Notes: a model not told the origin generated them from the sequence alone. DNA of 44,277 bases from Clostridiales bacterium (GCA_029070965.1 JAIEBI010000030.1:1-44277), one strand, 5' to 3'; shown: positions 19,039 through 28,329, numbered from the stretch's first letter. A program made the numbers and translations.

Positions 19039-19995
19039 TCTGCCTACTATCATAGCCTTTTGGTAAAGGTCGAGGTCGAATTCCTTTTTCATCGCTATGC
19101 CTTCGATAATATCCATATCGTAGAACTTGTGGTTCTTTATACCGACAATGCGGTTGCCTATGCCCTTCTTTAAAAGCTCCACGGCGTGCACGCCGAAGGA
19201 CGTGCCAAGGTATCTATCGCGGCACGACGGGCTTCCGCCGCGCTGAACGTGACCGAGCCGTGTGGACTTGAAAACCAATTTGCTGCGGGCGGACAATTCG
19301 TCTTTAAGTTTGTCGGCGCTTCCCGCTCCCTCGGCAAGAACAATAATGCCGCTGGTCTTGCCGTGCGCCTCGCCGCCCGTCAAAATATCCAAGATTTGAT
19401 CTGCGTTCAGCGGATGTTCGGGCACGACGATGACTTCCGCGCCGCCGCAAAGTCCGGTGTACAGCGCAAGGTCGCCGCAGTTCCTGCCCATAACCTCTAC
19501 GATAGACACGCGCTCGTGCGAGCTCATTGTGTCACGGATTTTGTTTATAGCGTCGAGTATGGTGTTGCACGCCGTGTCGAAGCCAAGCGTGTAATCGGTG
19601 TACGCGAGGTCGTTGTCTATCGTCCCCGGGATACCGATTGACGGAAAACCGTGATCCGTCAAAGCCTTTGCACCCATAAACGAGCCGTCGCCGCCTATTA
19701 CTATAATTCCTTCCACGCCGTTGGCGCGAAGATTCTTTATCGCCTTTTGCTGACCTTCCTCGGTCTTAAACTCGGGGCAGCGCGCCGTTTTGAGTATGGT
19801 GCCGCCGCGGTGAATAATGTCCGACACGTCGCGCATGCCCATCGGCTTGAACAAATTGTCGATAAGGCCTTGAAGTCCGCGCTCAACGCCCATGACCTCC
19901 ATGCCCATGCCTATGCCGTACCTGACAACGGCACGGATTGCCGCGTTCATACCGGGGGCGTCGCCGCCACTCGTCAATACCGCTATTTTTTTCAT
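19036..19995 (-). CDS. pfkA: ATP-dependent 6-phosphofructokinase
   Basis: 319 residues, the canonical length. It phosphorylates fructose-6-phosphate and commits carbon to glycolysis. GGDAPGMN at 10-17, GGDGSF at 101-106, GTIDND at 124-129 with catalytic Asp127. Gly104 and Gly124 indicate ATP rather than pyrophosphate as donor. The ATG at 19993-19995 follows GAGGT by six bases; an in-frame extension of five codons upstream is not needed. It lies after dnaE in the same direction but has its own TATAAT. Confidence 0.97.
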   Translation of the reverse strand: MKKIAVLTSGGDAPGMNAAIRAVVRYGIGMGMEVMGVERGLQGLIDNLFKPMGMRDVSDIIHRGGTILKTARCPEFKTEEGQQKAIKNLRANGVEGIIVIGGDGSFMGAKALTDHGFPSIGIPGTIDNDLAYTDYTLGFDTACNTILDAINKIRDTMSSHERVSIVEVMGRNCGDLALYTGLCGGAEVIVVPEHPLNADQILDILTGGEAHGKTSGIIVLAEGAGSADKLKDELSARSKLVFKSTRLGHVQRGGSPSCRDRYLGTSFGVHAVELLKKGIGNRIVGIKNHKFYDMDIIEGIAMKKEFDLDLYQKAMIVGR

Positions 19996-20008
19996 ATTGC
20001 TACCTCGC

Positions 20009-20050
20009 ATTGTACAAAAATGTACATTGTAAAAATCATTGTATATTATA
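20009..20050 (-). promoter_or_regulatory. pfkA promoter (extended -10) and leader inverted repeat
   Basis: Minus strand TATAAT (20045-20050) preceded by TGG, an extended -10. The -35 is weak. The imperfect inverted repeat ATTGTACA / TGTACATT (20009-20016 with 20021-20028) lies about +11 to +30, between start and ribosome binding site. Confidence 0.6.
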
Positions 20051-20118
20051 CCATAGACAGCAACAAAAATAAAGACTTTTGCGCAATTTTATCATGCAAA
20101 ATTTATGTGAATATTTTT

Positions 20119-23100
20119 CTATTCCGCAAGCTGAACCTTGACGTTACCGCCGCCCAGCACGGCGCACAGCTCGCTTTTGGACAGCGAATTAACGCTGAAT
20201 TTATCTGTCAGCTTATACAGCTTGTTGTCGGCGGTATTCTTGATAAACAAAATATCCCTGCCTACGTACGCCGACGCAATCTCGCGCACCTCGGCAAGCA
20301 ACGCGCTGTCTTTGAGCGAAAAATAACAGCAAATTTTATTGGGCATTGCGTCGCTGTCGTCAAACGGCTTTATGTCGTCCACGTATATCGACATGCCGTT
20401 GTCGCCGTATTTGAGTACGCCCGTCACCGCCACTACCGTGTCCTTTATCCACAACGGCTTTAACCGCTCGTACGTCTTGTTAAACGCCAAAAGCTCGACC
20501 GTGCCGTACAAATCTTCGAGCACCGCCGTACCCATAGGATTGCCCTTTTTGGTCATTTTGTTGACGGTGGCGGTGAGCATGCCGCCTATTGTGATTTTGG
20601 TGTCCGACGGCGGGCACTCCTCCGAATCGGGATTGAGCATGGACGTATTTATGCCGTACTGCTTTAACTTGTCTATATACGCCGAAAGCGGATGCCCCGA
20701 CAAATACACGCCGGCAACCTCCTTTTCGCGCTTATACTTTTCGGACGGAGAATACTCGTCCACGTCGGGATATTTGAACTCGGTGCGAATTTCGGGAGCG
20801 ACGTCGAAGAACGACATTTGCCCGCTCATACGCGCGTCGCGTTCCTTACTCACCTGATCCATAACTGCGGGGAACGCGGATATAAGCACAGCACGCTTTT
20901 TGCCGAAGCAGTCGAACGCGCCTGCGTAAATGAGCGATTCCACCATTCGGCGGTTGAGTAACGTTTTACCGCCCTCAACGCTCGCCATACGCCGCACAAA
21001 CTCGACAAAATCGGTAAAGTCGCCGTTACGCTCGCGCTCCTCGACTATCTTGTTTATAACGGGCACGCCTACGCCTTTGATAGCGCCCATACCTATACGC
21101 ACACAGCCGTTTTCCACCGAGTATTCGGCGCCCGATTTGTTTATATTGGGCGGCAGAACGGAAATCTTGGCTTCCTTCATATACGACAGGTAGTGCGTCA
21201 GCTCGTCCAGCTTATTTATGCGGTTGTTAAGCACCGCAGTAAAGAACTCGACGGGATAGTAGCATTTTAGGTATGCGGTCTGATACGTTACGTGCGCGTA
21301 CGCCGCGGCGTGAGATTTGTTAAAGCCATAGCTTGCAAACTTGATAAGCATATCGTATATGTCGTTTGCAACGTCGGCGGGGACGCCGTTTGCCACCGCC
21401 CCGGGGATTTTGTTGCCCGTCTTTTTATCCTCGCCGCCGTGAATAAACACCTTGCGCTCGGCTTCCATTGCCGCGAGCTTCTTTTTACTCATCATACGCC
21501 GAATATTATCGGCGCCGCCCATCGAATATCCACCCAGCGTTCGCACGACGTCCATAACCTGTTCTTGGTAAACGATTATGCCGTAAGTAACGCGAAGTAT
21601 AGGTTCGAGCGACGGGTGCATGTACACAATCTTGTCGGGATTCTTTTTGTTCTTGATAAAGTCGGGAATGGCGTCCATAGGACCCGGACGGTACAGCGAT
21701 ATTCCAGCTATTACGTCTTCCAGATTGGACGGCTGCAATTCGCGCATAAAGCCCGTCATGCCGCCCGATTCCAGCTGGAACACCGCCTCGGTATTGCCGC
21801 TACCTATAAGCTCGTAAACCTTGGGATCGTCGTAACCAAGCTTGACAAAGTCGATATCTACGCCGTGCTGTTGCTTGATATAGTCGGTCGCCTTTTTTAT
21901 GTCGGTGAGCGTGGTCAGTCCCAAAAAGTCCATTTTGAGCAAGCCCAGCTCCTCGTCCACTATCATGTCGTATTGCGTGACGACTACGTCTTCGTTGGTG
22001 CGCGCAAGCGGAACGTGGTCGGCGATTGGGTCGCGGCATATGATTACGCCGGCGGCGTGCATGCCTATTTGGCGCGGCATGCCCTCTATCTTTTCCGCCA
22101 TGTCAAGCACACGCTTTGCTTGCGGGTCGTTTTCGTACAGCGCGATAAGGTCGGGCACGCCGGCTATGGGATTGCCCTCTTTGTCCGTACCTCTGCCTAA
22201 AAGCTCCTTTATGTGCATTTTTTCGGAGCCGCGCGGAATCATTTTGGTTATGTTGTTGACCTCGGAAAACGGCAGGTCGAACACTCGCCCGACGTCCTTT
22301 ATTGCCGCCTTGGTCGCCATTGTGCCGAAGGTCGCTATTTGCGACACGTTGGGCGCGCCGTACTTGCGCGTAACGTATTCTATTACCTCGCCGCGACGGT
22401 CGACGCAAAAGTCAATATCGAAGTCGGGATTACTTACGCGCTCGGGGTTGAGGAAGCGCTCGAAAATAAGCGCGTACTTTAACGGGTCTATTTTGGTTAT
22501 GCCTATGGCGTACGCGACGATACTACCCGCGCCGCTGCCACGACCCAAGCCGACGGGTATGCCCTGACTTTCCGCGTAGTGAATAAAGTCCCACACGATA
22601 AGGAAATAGTCTACAAATTTGAGTTTTTCTATAATTCCCAGCTCGTATTCGGCGCGCTTTTGTACCTCGTCGGTTATCTCGCCGTACCGCACTTTAAGCC
22701 CGTCAAAAGTGAGCTTGCGCAGGTACTGCTCGCTCGATAGTCCGTCTGGCGGCGTATACGACGGCAAAAGCGGCTCCTTTTTGATAAAGTATGGGTCGCA
22801 CTTGTCGGCAATTTCAAGGGTGACGTCCAGCGCGTCTTCATACGGCAGTGCGGCGTACATTTCGTCGTAATCCTTGATATAAAATTCTTCCGTCGGGAAA
22901 TATTTATCGTCAGACACACTGCCCGACATATCGGCCTCGGCGTCGTCGTTTTCCAGCACCGAATGGAAGGAAATCGCCATAAGCACCTTTTGCATTTTGG
23001 AATCGGCTTTGGTAAGGTAATGCGCGTCGTTGGTGGCAACCACCTTGACGTCGTTTTCCTTGGCAAGTCGAATAAGGTGCGGCAGCACTATTTTTTGATC

Positions 23101-23697
23101 GCCTATATTGTGGTTTTGAATTTCGATGTAAAAATCCTCGCCGAACACGCCCTTGAATTTTTTTATCCACGCGTCGGCTTTGGCAAAGTCGTTTTTGAGT
23201 ATCGCCTGCGGAATGACGCCCGCAAGACACGCAGAAAGAACGATAAGCCCTTCGCTGTGCGCCTTTATCAATTCAAAGTCCACGCGCGGCTTGTAGTACA
23301 TTCCCTCGGTATAACCTGCTGAAACGATTTTTATAAGATTGTGGTAGCCCACGCCGTTTTTGGCAAGCAGCACCAAATGGTTAAGCTTGGGCGGCGTGCC
23401 GTTAAGTCCCTTTTCGCGCACGTGCATGTTCTCGGTCATATACACTTCGCAACCGATAATAGGCTTAACCTTGAACGGACGGCGCTCGCTCATAAACTTC
23501 AAAAAGTCGGCGTCCTTATCGGTGTACTTTACCGCCGCCTTCAAAAACTCTATAGTGCCGTACATATTACCGTGATCGGTCATTGCGATTGCGGGAATAT
23601 TCAGTTCGTCGCACAGCTTGAAAACCTTGTCGGTGCGTACCGCGCCGTCAAGCAAAGAAAACTCCGTATGAACATGTAAATGCGCAAATTGTTTCAT
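20119..23697 (-). CDS. dnaE: DNA polymerase III alpha subunit, DnaE type
   Basis: 1192-residue replicative polymerase. The N-terminal PHP domain (HLHVHTEFSLLDG; MTDHGNMYG; GCEVYMT; ATNDAHYL) keeps its metal-binding His and Asp residues, so it may retain exonuclease activity. The polymerase core includes NPDFDIDFCVDRRG near 415-428 with the catalytic Asp pair, and AYAHVTYQTAYLKCYYP. A helix-hairpin-helix region and an OB-fold (ITIGGMLTATVN, near 1000-1090) complete it. The ATG at 23695-23697 comes seven bases after the whiA stop. A TTG-initiated extension overlapping whiA is rejected. Last gene of murB-PHP-whiA-dnaE. Confidence 0.96.
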   Translation of the reverse strand: MKQFAHLHVHTEFSLLDGAVRTDKVFKLCDELNIPAIAMTDHGNMYGTIEFLKAAVKYTDKDADFLKFMSERRPFKVKPIIGCEVYMTENMHVREKGLNGTPPKLNHLVLLAKNGVGYHNLIKIVSAGYTEGMYYKPRVDFELIKAHSEGLIVLSACLAGVIPQAILKNDFAKADAWIKKFKGVFGEDFYIEIQNHNIGDQKIVLPHLIRLAKENDVKVVATNDAHYLTKADSKMQKVLMAISFHSVLENDDAEADMSGSVSDDKYFPTEEFYIKDYDEMYAALPYEDALDVTLEIADKCDPYFIKKEPLLPSYTPPDGLSSEQYLRKLTFDGLKVRYGEITDEVQKRAEYELGIIEKLKFVDYFLIVWDFIHYAESQGIPVGLGRGSGAGSIVAYAIGITKIDPLKYALIFERFLNPERVSNPDFDIDFCVDRRGEVIEYVTRKYGAPNVSQIATFGTMATKAAIKDVGRVFDLPFSEVNNITKMIPRGSEKMHIKELLGRGTDKEGNPIAGVPDLIALYENDPQAKRVLDMAEKIEGMPRQIGMHAAGVIICRDPIADHVPLARTNEDVVVTQYDMIVDEELGLLKMDFLGLTTLTDIKKATDYIKQQHGVDIDFVKLGYDDPKVYELIGSGNTEAVFQLESGGMTGFMRELQPSNLEDVIAGISLYRPGPMDAIPDFIKNKKNPDKIVYMHPSLEPILRVTYGIIVYQEQVMDVVRTLGGYSMGGADNIRRMMSKKKLAAMEAERKVFIHGGEDKKTGNKIPGAVANGVPADVANDIYDMLIKFASYGFNKSHAAAYAHVTYQTAYLKCYYPVEFFTAVLNNRINKLDELTHYLSYMKEAKISVLPPNINKSGAEYSVENGCVRIGMGAIKGVGVPVINKIVEERERNGDFTDFVEFVRRMASVEGGKTLLNRRMVESLIYAGAFDCFGKKRAVLISAFPAVMDQVSKERDARMSGQMSFFDVAPEIRTEFKYPDVDEYSPSEKYKREKEVAGVYLSGHPLSAYIDKLKQYGINTSMLNPDSEECPPSDTKITIGGMLTATVNKMTKKGNPMGTAVLEDLYGTVELLAFNKTYERLKPLWIKDTVVAVTGVLKYGDNGMSIYVDDIKPFDDSDAMPNKICCYFSLKDSALLAEVREIASAYVGRDILFIKNTADNKLYKLTDKFSVNSLSKSELCAVLGGGNVKVQLAE

Positions 23698-23704
23698 TAT
23701 CGCT

Positions 23705-24625
23705 CTAATCCTTATTATCTCTTTTGTTATTTGCAATCTCTATGATTTTATCAAATCTGTGTTTTAATCCTGATTTGGATATGCCGAGCTCGAACGCTAT
23801 GTCACCCAAAGACGCTTCTGGCGAATTTATCCGAGCGTCCGCCGCCTCGACAAGCTTGGGCGGCAAGGTGTCCAATCCTTGATGGTCCGATATATACTGT
23901 ATGGCGCTCAATACGTCCACAGCCGCGTTTGCCGTGCGCGTCATGTTGGCAATATCGCAATTCATTCGCCTGTTTACGTCGCGCTTGATGGAAAGCGCAA
24001 TCGCCGTGTCGTTTAACCTGACGACCAGCTTGCCCAGCCGCATAAGCGCAAGGCAGTTGCTGACGTTTTCTATGTCCTTGGCATACACAACGTACTTGTC
24101 CGTACGCTCCATTTTGTGTACTACCACCTCGCGGCCGCCGAGCAAGTTCATAAGCTCGTCCGCAAAGCTTTCGCTAAGCACCGAAAATTCCAAGTGATAT
24201 CCGCCGCCGCCCTTTTGCCCGTCCGTGCCGTCCGAGTAGTGCGCGGAAAAGCTGCCGCAGCCCAAAAACACGCCGCGCATATACGCCGATTCGCAATCGT
24301 CGTTCATTTGCGGAATATTCGCCATTTCGTAACCGCCGCCGCCCGCAGTGATGTTTAGACTGCTAAGCAGGCTTTCGCAATCGCCGTACACAAGCAACGG
24401 CTTAATTTCCTTGGGTGTTACGCCGAATGCGTTTTGCATAGCCTTCATAATATACTCGCGCACAAAATCGGTTTGGCAATCCAGCTGCAACAGCACGCCG
24501 TCGCGCGTTATCGACAATGACATACACGAGCGTACAAAGCCGGACAGCATGCACTTGCACTCATCGCCGCGCGGGCATGTTTTGGTTATTAGGCGTTTTA
24601 CTTCCAGCCCGCTTATGTTAGCCAT
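23705..24625 (-). CDS. whiA: WhiA-family DNA-binding protein (sporulation/division regulator)
   Basis: 306 residues. A degenerate LAGLIDADG homing-endonuclease-like N-terminal part (AYMRGVFLGCGSFSA near 114-128, then GYHLEFSVLSESFADELMNLL and KYVVYAKDIENVSNCLALM) is joined to a C-terminal helix-turn-helix (SPEASLGDIAFELGISKSGLKHRFDK). That is the WhiA architecture. Bacillus WhiA affects cell division and chromosome segregation; Streptomyces WhiA controls sporulation. ATG at 24623-24625 chosen over an adjacent TTG because GAGGTG then has normal spacing. It overlaps the PHP gene by eight bases. Confidence 0.93.
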   Translation of the reverse strand: MANISGLEVKRLITKTCPRGDECKCMLSGFVRSCMSLSITRDGVLLQLDCQTDFVREYIMKAMQNAFGVTPKEIKPLLVYGDCESLLSSLNITAGGGGYEMANIPQMNDDCESAYMRGVFLGCGSFSAHYSDGTDGQKGGGGYHLEFSVLSESFADELMNLLGGREVVVHKMERTDKYVVYAKDIENVSNCLALMRLGKLVVRLNDTAIALSIKRDVNRRMNCDIANMTRTANAAVDVLSAIQYISDHQGLDTLPPKLVEAADARINSPEASLGDIAFELGISKSGLKHRFDKIIEIANNKRDNKD

Positions 24626-25448
24626 CAATCACCTCGCCGTTCTTTTGCCGCCGCGCCACCTGAAAGCTTTGCGAACGGAATTCGGGCAGCTTGTCCCAGT
24701 TGGCTATTTGGCTGTACGGAATACCGTACTTTTTTATCATCTTGACGGCAACCGGCATTTTGCCTACCGACTCGGGCTTGTGCGCGTCGGAATTGCAAAT
24801 AAACTGCACTCCCGCTTCCACCATCTTTTTGATTTGCTTTTTATTTAGGCTTTTGTGCCTACCGTTAAGCTCGATATACACACCACGCTCGTGCGCGTAC
24901 TTAGCCACCTCCACCGCGTCGGCAATTATGCCACGGTTGAGGTGTCCTATAAAGTCTATTGGGTACTCGTCGATTGCGCGCTTGTACGCCTCGGTATTGC
25001 GCGCTATCAGCTTTTTCGACGGCCAAAACTTGAATATAACGTTACGCGTCCAAAACAGCATATTGCGGAAAATGGTGGGCGTGCCGACCATGGCGTGATA
25101 TCCGCCCTGCACTATCTCCAATTTTTCCAGCGTTTCGGGCGTACATTCCATAAGCGCGGGTAAGTCCTTGTTCTTTCCGCTGCGCTGGTCGAGGTTGTTT
25201 TCCAGTCCCGCGTAAATCTTGACGCCCGTCAGCGCCTCCGCCTGCTTGCATGCTTCTTTCAGCTTGGCAAACGCACCCTCGCCGTCTATTCCGTAATAAT
25301 GGCAAAACCCGTGATCGGTTATCGCAAGCTCGGTAAGCCCCGCCTTTTTTGCCGCAAACGCATTGTCAAGCACACTGCCTACTGCATGCTTTTTTGCGCC
25401 CCGCCTGCTGAATGTTGTATGGGTGTGATAATCGCCCAAAAACGCCAT
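24618..25448 (-). CDS. PHP-domain phosphoesterase
   Basis: 276 residues, a complete stand-alone PHP metallo-hydrolase. It starts DYHTHTTFSRRG (metal-binding HxH at 8 and 10), then ITDHGFCHY, AGLENNLD, FIGHLNRG, VYIELNGR and FICNSDAHKPESVG, the seven-motif series of the family. Substrate unknown; relatives include histidinol phosphatase and YcdX-like proteins. It lies between murB and whiA, where rapZ and yvcK stand in Bacillus. The murB TAA is followed directly by this ATG. Confidence 0.9.
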   Translation of the reverse strand: MAFLGDYHTHTTFSRRGAKKHAVGSVLDNAFAAKKAGLTELAITDHGFCHYYGIDGEGAFAKLKEACKQAEALTGVKIYAGLENNLDQRSGKNKDLPALMECTPETLEKLEIVQGGYHAMVGTPTIFRNMLFWTRNVIFKFWPSKKLIARNTEAYKRAIDEYPIDFIGHLNRGIIADAVEVAKYAHERGVYIELNGRHKSLNKKQIKKMVEAGVQFICNSDAHKPESVGKMPVAVKMIKKYGIPYSQIANWDKLPEFRSQSFQVARRQKNGEVIDG

Positions 25449-26264
25449 TTAAAATTCTCCCAAGTAGATGATTTCCTCTTTCGCTTCCACGCCCTCGGCT
25501 TGAAGCACTCCGCGCATTATGCGTATTAGCGCGCACACGTCCTTTGCCGTCGCGCCGCCGATGTTGACTATTATGTTGGCATGCTCGCGGGATATTACCG
25601 CACCGCCATGCCGCAAGCCTTTAAGCCCCGCTTCGTCTAGTATTTTTCCCACCGACGCGTGCGGCGGATTTTTGAAAATAGAGCCCGCACTCCTGCCGCT
25701 CGGCTGGCTGTTTTTGCGCAAAGCATTATAGCTTGCGCCGCGCTTGCGTATTACGCTCGGCTCGTCGTTACTTAGCGCAAACTCCGCGCCTATAACCACG
25801 TCGTCACTTCGCAAGCCACTCGAACGGTAGCCGAAGCCGAGCTGTGATTTGTCGAGCGTAACAAGCTTGCCGCCGCGCAGCACCTCGGCGTAGACGATTA
25901 CGTCGGATACAGCGCCCAAAAACGCGCCTGCGTTCATTCGTACCGCGCCGCCCACCGTCCCCGGGATACCGACAGCCCATTCAAGCCCCGACAATCCGTT
26001 TTCGGCGGCGAATCCGCACAACGCCGACAACCGTGTCCCCGACCCCGCATACACGTAAGTTCCTTTGCGGACGGTATGCTCGTAGCGGTTTATGACGACC
26101 GTGCCGTCATAGCCGCCGTCGGACGCAAGAATGTTGGAGCCTCTGCCAAGAACAACGCCGCAACTTGCGCAATCAATCAGCTTGTCGCGCGACGTGGCAA
26201 TATCGATACGTTTTGCCGCGCCGCCTATTCCGAACGTCGTCCATTCGCTCAAAGTATTACCCAT
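25449..26264 (-). CDS. murB: UDP-N-acetylenolpyruvoylglucosamine reductase
   Basis: 271 residues. FAD enzyme that reduces UDP-GlcNAc-enolpyruvate to UDP-MurNAc in peptidoglycan synthesis. FAD-binding TTFGIGG, LGRGSNIL and GIPGTVGGAVRMNAGAFG-like segments are present. GRSAGSIFKNP carries the catalytic Ser, and the C-terminal EEIIYLG the acidic residue. It is short for the family (about 300), with a trimmed N-terminus; GGAG six bases before the ATG supports the start. First gene of murB-PHP-whiA-dnaE, divergent from the Fic-like gene. Confidence 0.95.
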   Translation of the reverse strand: MGNTLSEWTTFGIGGAAKRIDIATSRDKLIDCASCGVVLGRGSNILASDGGYDGTVVINRYEHTVRKGTYVYAGSGTRLSALCGFAAENGLSGLEWAVGIPGTVGGAVRMNAGAFLGAVSDVIVYAEVLRGGKLVTLDKSQLGFGYRSSGLRSDDVVIGAEFALSNDEPSVIRKRGASYNALRKNSQPSGRSAGSIFKNPPHASVGKILDEAGLKGLRHGGAVISREHANIIVNIGGATAKDVCALIRIMRGVLQAEGVEAKEEIIYLGEF

Positions 26265-26309
26265 ATATTCTACTCCGTTTTGAAAGATTTTTCAATAGTT
26301 TGGTGAACA

Positions 26310-26361
26310 AATTTAAAATTTTATCTAAAACATTGCAAAACTTCATTCTGCATGATATAAT
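26310..26361. promoter_or_regulatory. divergent promoters sharing a palindromic -35 box
   Basis: TTGCAA at 26333-26338 reads the same on both strands. Plus strand: 17 bases to TATAAT (26356-26361), for the Fic-like gene. Minus strand: 17 bases to TAAATT (26310-26315), for murB. Both -10 boxes have optimal spacing to one shared -35. Confidence 0.6.
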
Positions 26362-26369
26362 AGACAAGT

Positions 26370-27389
26370 ATGGAGTTGTACGAGGCAAACAGAATACTAC
26401 GCACGGTAAAGGCGGCTATTTCGGCTGACGGGTACAAACTGCCCTCCTCCGCCGAAACGGACGGGCTTTTGATGTTGCTGGGCAAGCTGGATATAGAAAA
26501 GCACCTTGCGCCCAAAATCAAACACGCCCGCGCGCAGGCTAAGCAACCAAAGTCCGCCGCGGCGTACGCGCGCTCGTGCAAGCTGATATACTTTTTCCGT
26601 GCACTCCAAGCGGTGAACGACAGCTTACCCGACCCCGTGACCGCACTGTCCATGACAATGCTGCACAAAGCCATTGCCGGCGATATCAACGACGACGCTG
26701 GCAAGCTTCGCACGGTTGACGCGTCCACCGACGGCAACGCGCACACCGATCCCAAGTATGTATCCGGCTCGGTCAAATCCATCATAGCCAAAATGAACGA
26801 TATTCCCGCCGCGCCCACTACGGCAAAAGACGACTTTGCGGGATATCTTTCTCATTATATGCGCGAGCTTATAATCCTGCACCCCTTTGAAAGCTGCTCG
26901 GAATTTACGGTGCGCATATTTATATTTATGTTTTGCAGGCTGAAAGGCTTTGCGCTCGCCTACCACCGCGCCACTCCGCCGGTAGTAAAAGCGGCCGAGC
27001 AAACGGCATTTACAACCGACGACGTAGCGCCGCTCTTTGCGATGTTTACCGAATGTCTGAGCTACGATTACAAAAAGCCCGAGCCCGAAAAGCCGTCCGC
27101 ACCGCGAACAAGGCGCGAGGTAGCAAAAGACTTGTGCCGTCCCACGCGCAGCAAAAAGGAAACGCCGCCGCCCGCAGAACAGCCCAAGCAAAAACCCGAA
27201 AAGACAAAGACACAAACCCAAAAGCAAAAGGACAAAGATACGGCTAAAAAAGAAAAGGACGCGGCAAAAAAGGAAGCGGCAAACGACGACGTTATAAAAC
27301 GCGCCGTGCGCTTGCAGCAAAAGATTTCCAAACTGAACGAGCAGCTGACCGAGCTTATAAAGCCGCTCGACGGCAAGGACGAAAACTAA
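26370..27389 (+). CDS. degenerate Fic-domain protein with charged C-terminal tail
   Basis: 339 residues, unknown function. Residues 98-145 (GDINDDAGKLRTVD, then DPKYVSGSVKSIIAKM) and 155-195 (YLSHYMRELIILHPFESCSEFTVRIF) follow the Fic fold, whose core is HPFxxGNGRTxRxF. Here the core is HPFESCSEFTVRIF (171-184). The His and the outer T-V-R-x-F survive, while the GNGR that binds ATP phosphates is replaced by CSEF. AMP transfer is therefore unlikely; a scaffold or pseudoenzyme role is inference. Residues 233-308 are a Lys/Glu/Pro/Gln-rich disordered tail, ending in a short coiled coil (about 308-333). No ribosome binding site; predicted leaderless. It is followed by a lipid-kinase-like gene after 20 bases. 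Confidence 0.75.
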   Translation: MELYEANRILRTVKAAISADGYKLPSSAETDGLLMLLGKLDIEKHLAPKIKHARAQAKQPKSAAAYARSCKLIYFFRALQAVNDSLPDPVTALSMTMLHKAIAGDINDDAGKLRTVDASTDGNAHTDPKYVSGSVKSIIAKMNDIPAAPTTAKDDFAGYLSHYMRELIILHPFESCSEFTVRIFIFMFCRLKGFALAYHRATPPVVKAAEQTAFTTDDVAPLFAMFTECLSYDYKKPEPEKPSAPRTRREVAKDLCRPTRSKKETPPPAEQPKQKPEKTKTQTQKQKDKDTAKKEKDAAKKEAANDDVIKRAVRLQQKISKLNEQLTELIKPLDGKDEN

Positions 27390-27409
27390 CAAAAGGAAAT
27401 AATTACGGC

Positions 27410-28264
27410 GTGGATATAATAGCAAACAAATGCAGCGGCAAGGGCAACGGCGAAAAGTGCCTAAACGCCGTAACAAAATATTTGGACGAGCATAGCGTTC
27501 CCTATTCCGTACACCTTACCGAGCGCACCGGACACGGCAAGCAGCTTGCCGAGGAGTTATCCGCAAACGGCTCGGAGGTGATTGTCGCACTCGGCGGCGA
27601 CGGCACCTTTCATGAGGTGCTAAACGGCATTGACTTTGAAAAATCCCGATTGGGCTTTATCCCCGCGGGCCGCGGCAACGACTTTGCAAACGGCACCGCC
27701 GCCGTACACCTCGACCCCATAAAGGCAATCGAGGACATAGTTCGCGGCGAGCCCAAGGATTTGGACTATATACAGGTCGGCGACAAGCGCTGCATAAACG
27801 TCGGCGGCACTGGCTTGGACGTAGAAGTGTTGTTAAAGACGGCAAAGAGCAAAAACAAGCTCACATATATTGCGTCGCTATTCCGCTGCCTACTGCATTT
27901 TAAACCGTACCAAGTGCAAGCGGAAGTAAACGGAGAAACAAAGGACTACAAGTGCATAATGCTGGGCGTGTGCAACGGTACTCAGTTCGGCGGCGGCATA
28001 AAGCTATCACCCGTCAGCAAGGCGGACGACGGCAAAATGGACGTTATAATAATGACCAAGCCCAAAGTCCCCACCATATTTGTAATGCCCAAGTTTGTAA
28101 AAGGCAAGCACATGAAAATGAAGTGTACCCACCACTTTGTGTGCGACAGCATAAAGGTGACGACCACCGCCCCTATCGAGCTTGACGGCGAAATCTACTA
28201 CGATTTGGACTTTGACGCCCGCATAGTAAAAGGCGGACTGAAAACCTTTGCTATAAGCGAGTAA
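27410..28264 (+). CDS. diacylglycerol kinase family protein (DagK/YegS-like lipid kinase)
   Basis: 284 residues. IIANKCSGKGNG near the N-terminus, ALGGDGTFHEVLNGI (nucleotide-binding GGDGT) and FIPAGRGNDFANG are the diagnostic motifs of the DAGK catalytic domain. The C-terminal beta-sandwich (ISPVSKADDGKMDVIIM-like LSPVSKADDGKMDVII, IELDGE) is complete. Probable role: phosphorylation of diacylglycerol or a related lipid, recycling to phosphatidate. The start is a GTG, with AAAGG about 12 bases upstream; no better start exists in frame. It probably shares a transcript with the Fic-like gene. Confidence 0.92.
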   Translation: MDIIANKCSGKGNGEKCLNAVTKYLDEHSVPYSVHLTERTGHGKQLAEELSANGSEVIVALGGDGTFHEVLNGIDFEKSRLGFIPAGRGNDFANGTAAVHLDPIKAIEDIVRGEPKDLDYIQVGDKRCINVGGTGLDVEVLLKTAKSKNKLTYIASLFRCLLHFKPYQVQAEVNGETKDYKCIMLGVCNGTQFGGGIKLSPVSKADDGKMDVIIMTKPKVPTIFVMPKFVKGKHMKMKCTHHFVCDSIKVTTTAPIELDGEIYYDLDFDARIVKGGLKTFAISE

Positions 28265-28294
28265 CCCAACAAAGATAGGAATTATCTACAAAAT

Positions 28295-28320
28295 AAAACG
28301 GCGCATATGCGCCGTTTTTT
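28295..28320. terminator. bidirectional terminator (24-bp perfect palindrome)
   Basis: Perfect palindrome 28295-28318 (AAAACGGCGCAT and its complement) with T-rich 3' flank on the plus strand and A run on the other side. It ends both the lipid-kinase transcript and the convergent aro operon. Confidence 0.88.
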
Positions 28321-28329
28321 AATTCTTAA

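Noticed and set aside
23698-23736. TTG-initiated extension of dnaE into whiA
   Set aside because: DnaE homology begins at MKQFAHLHVHTEF; the extension lies in whiA coding sequence.
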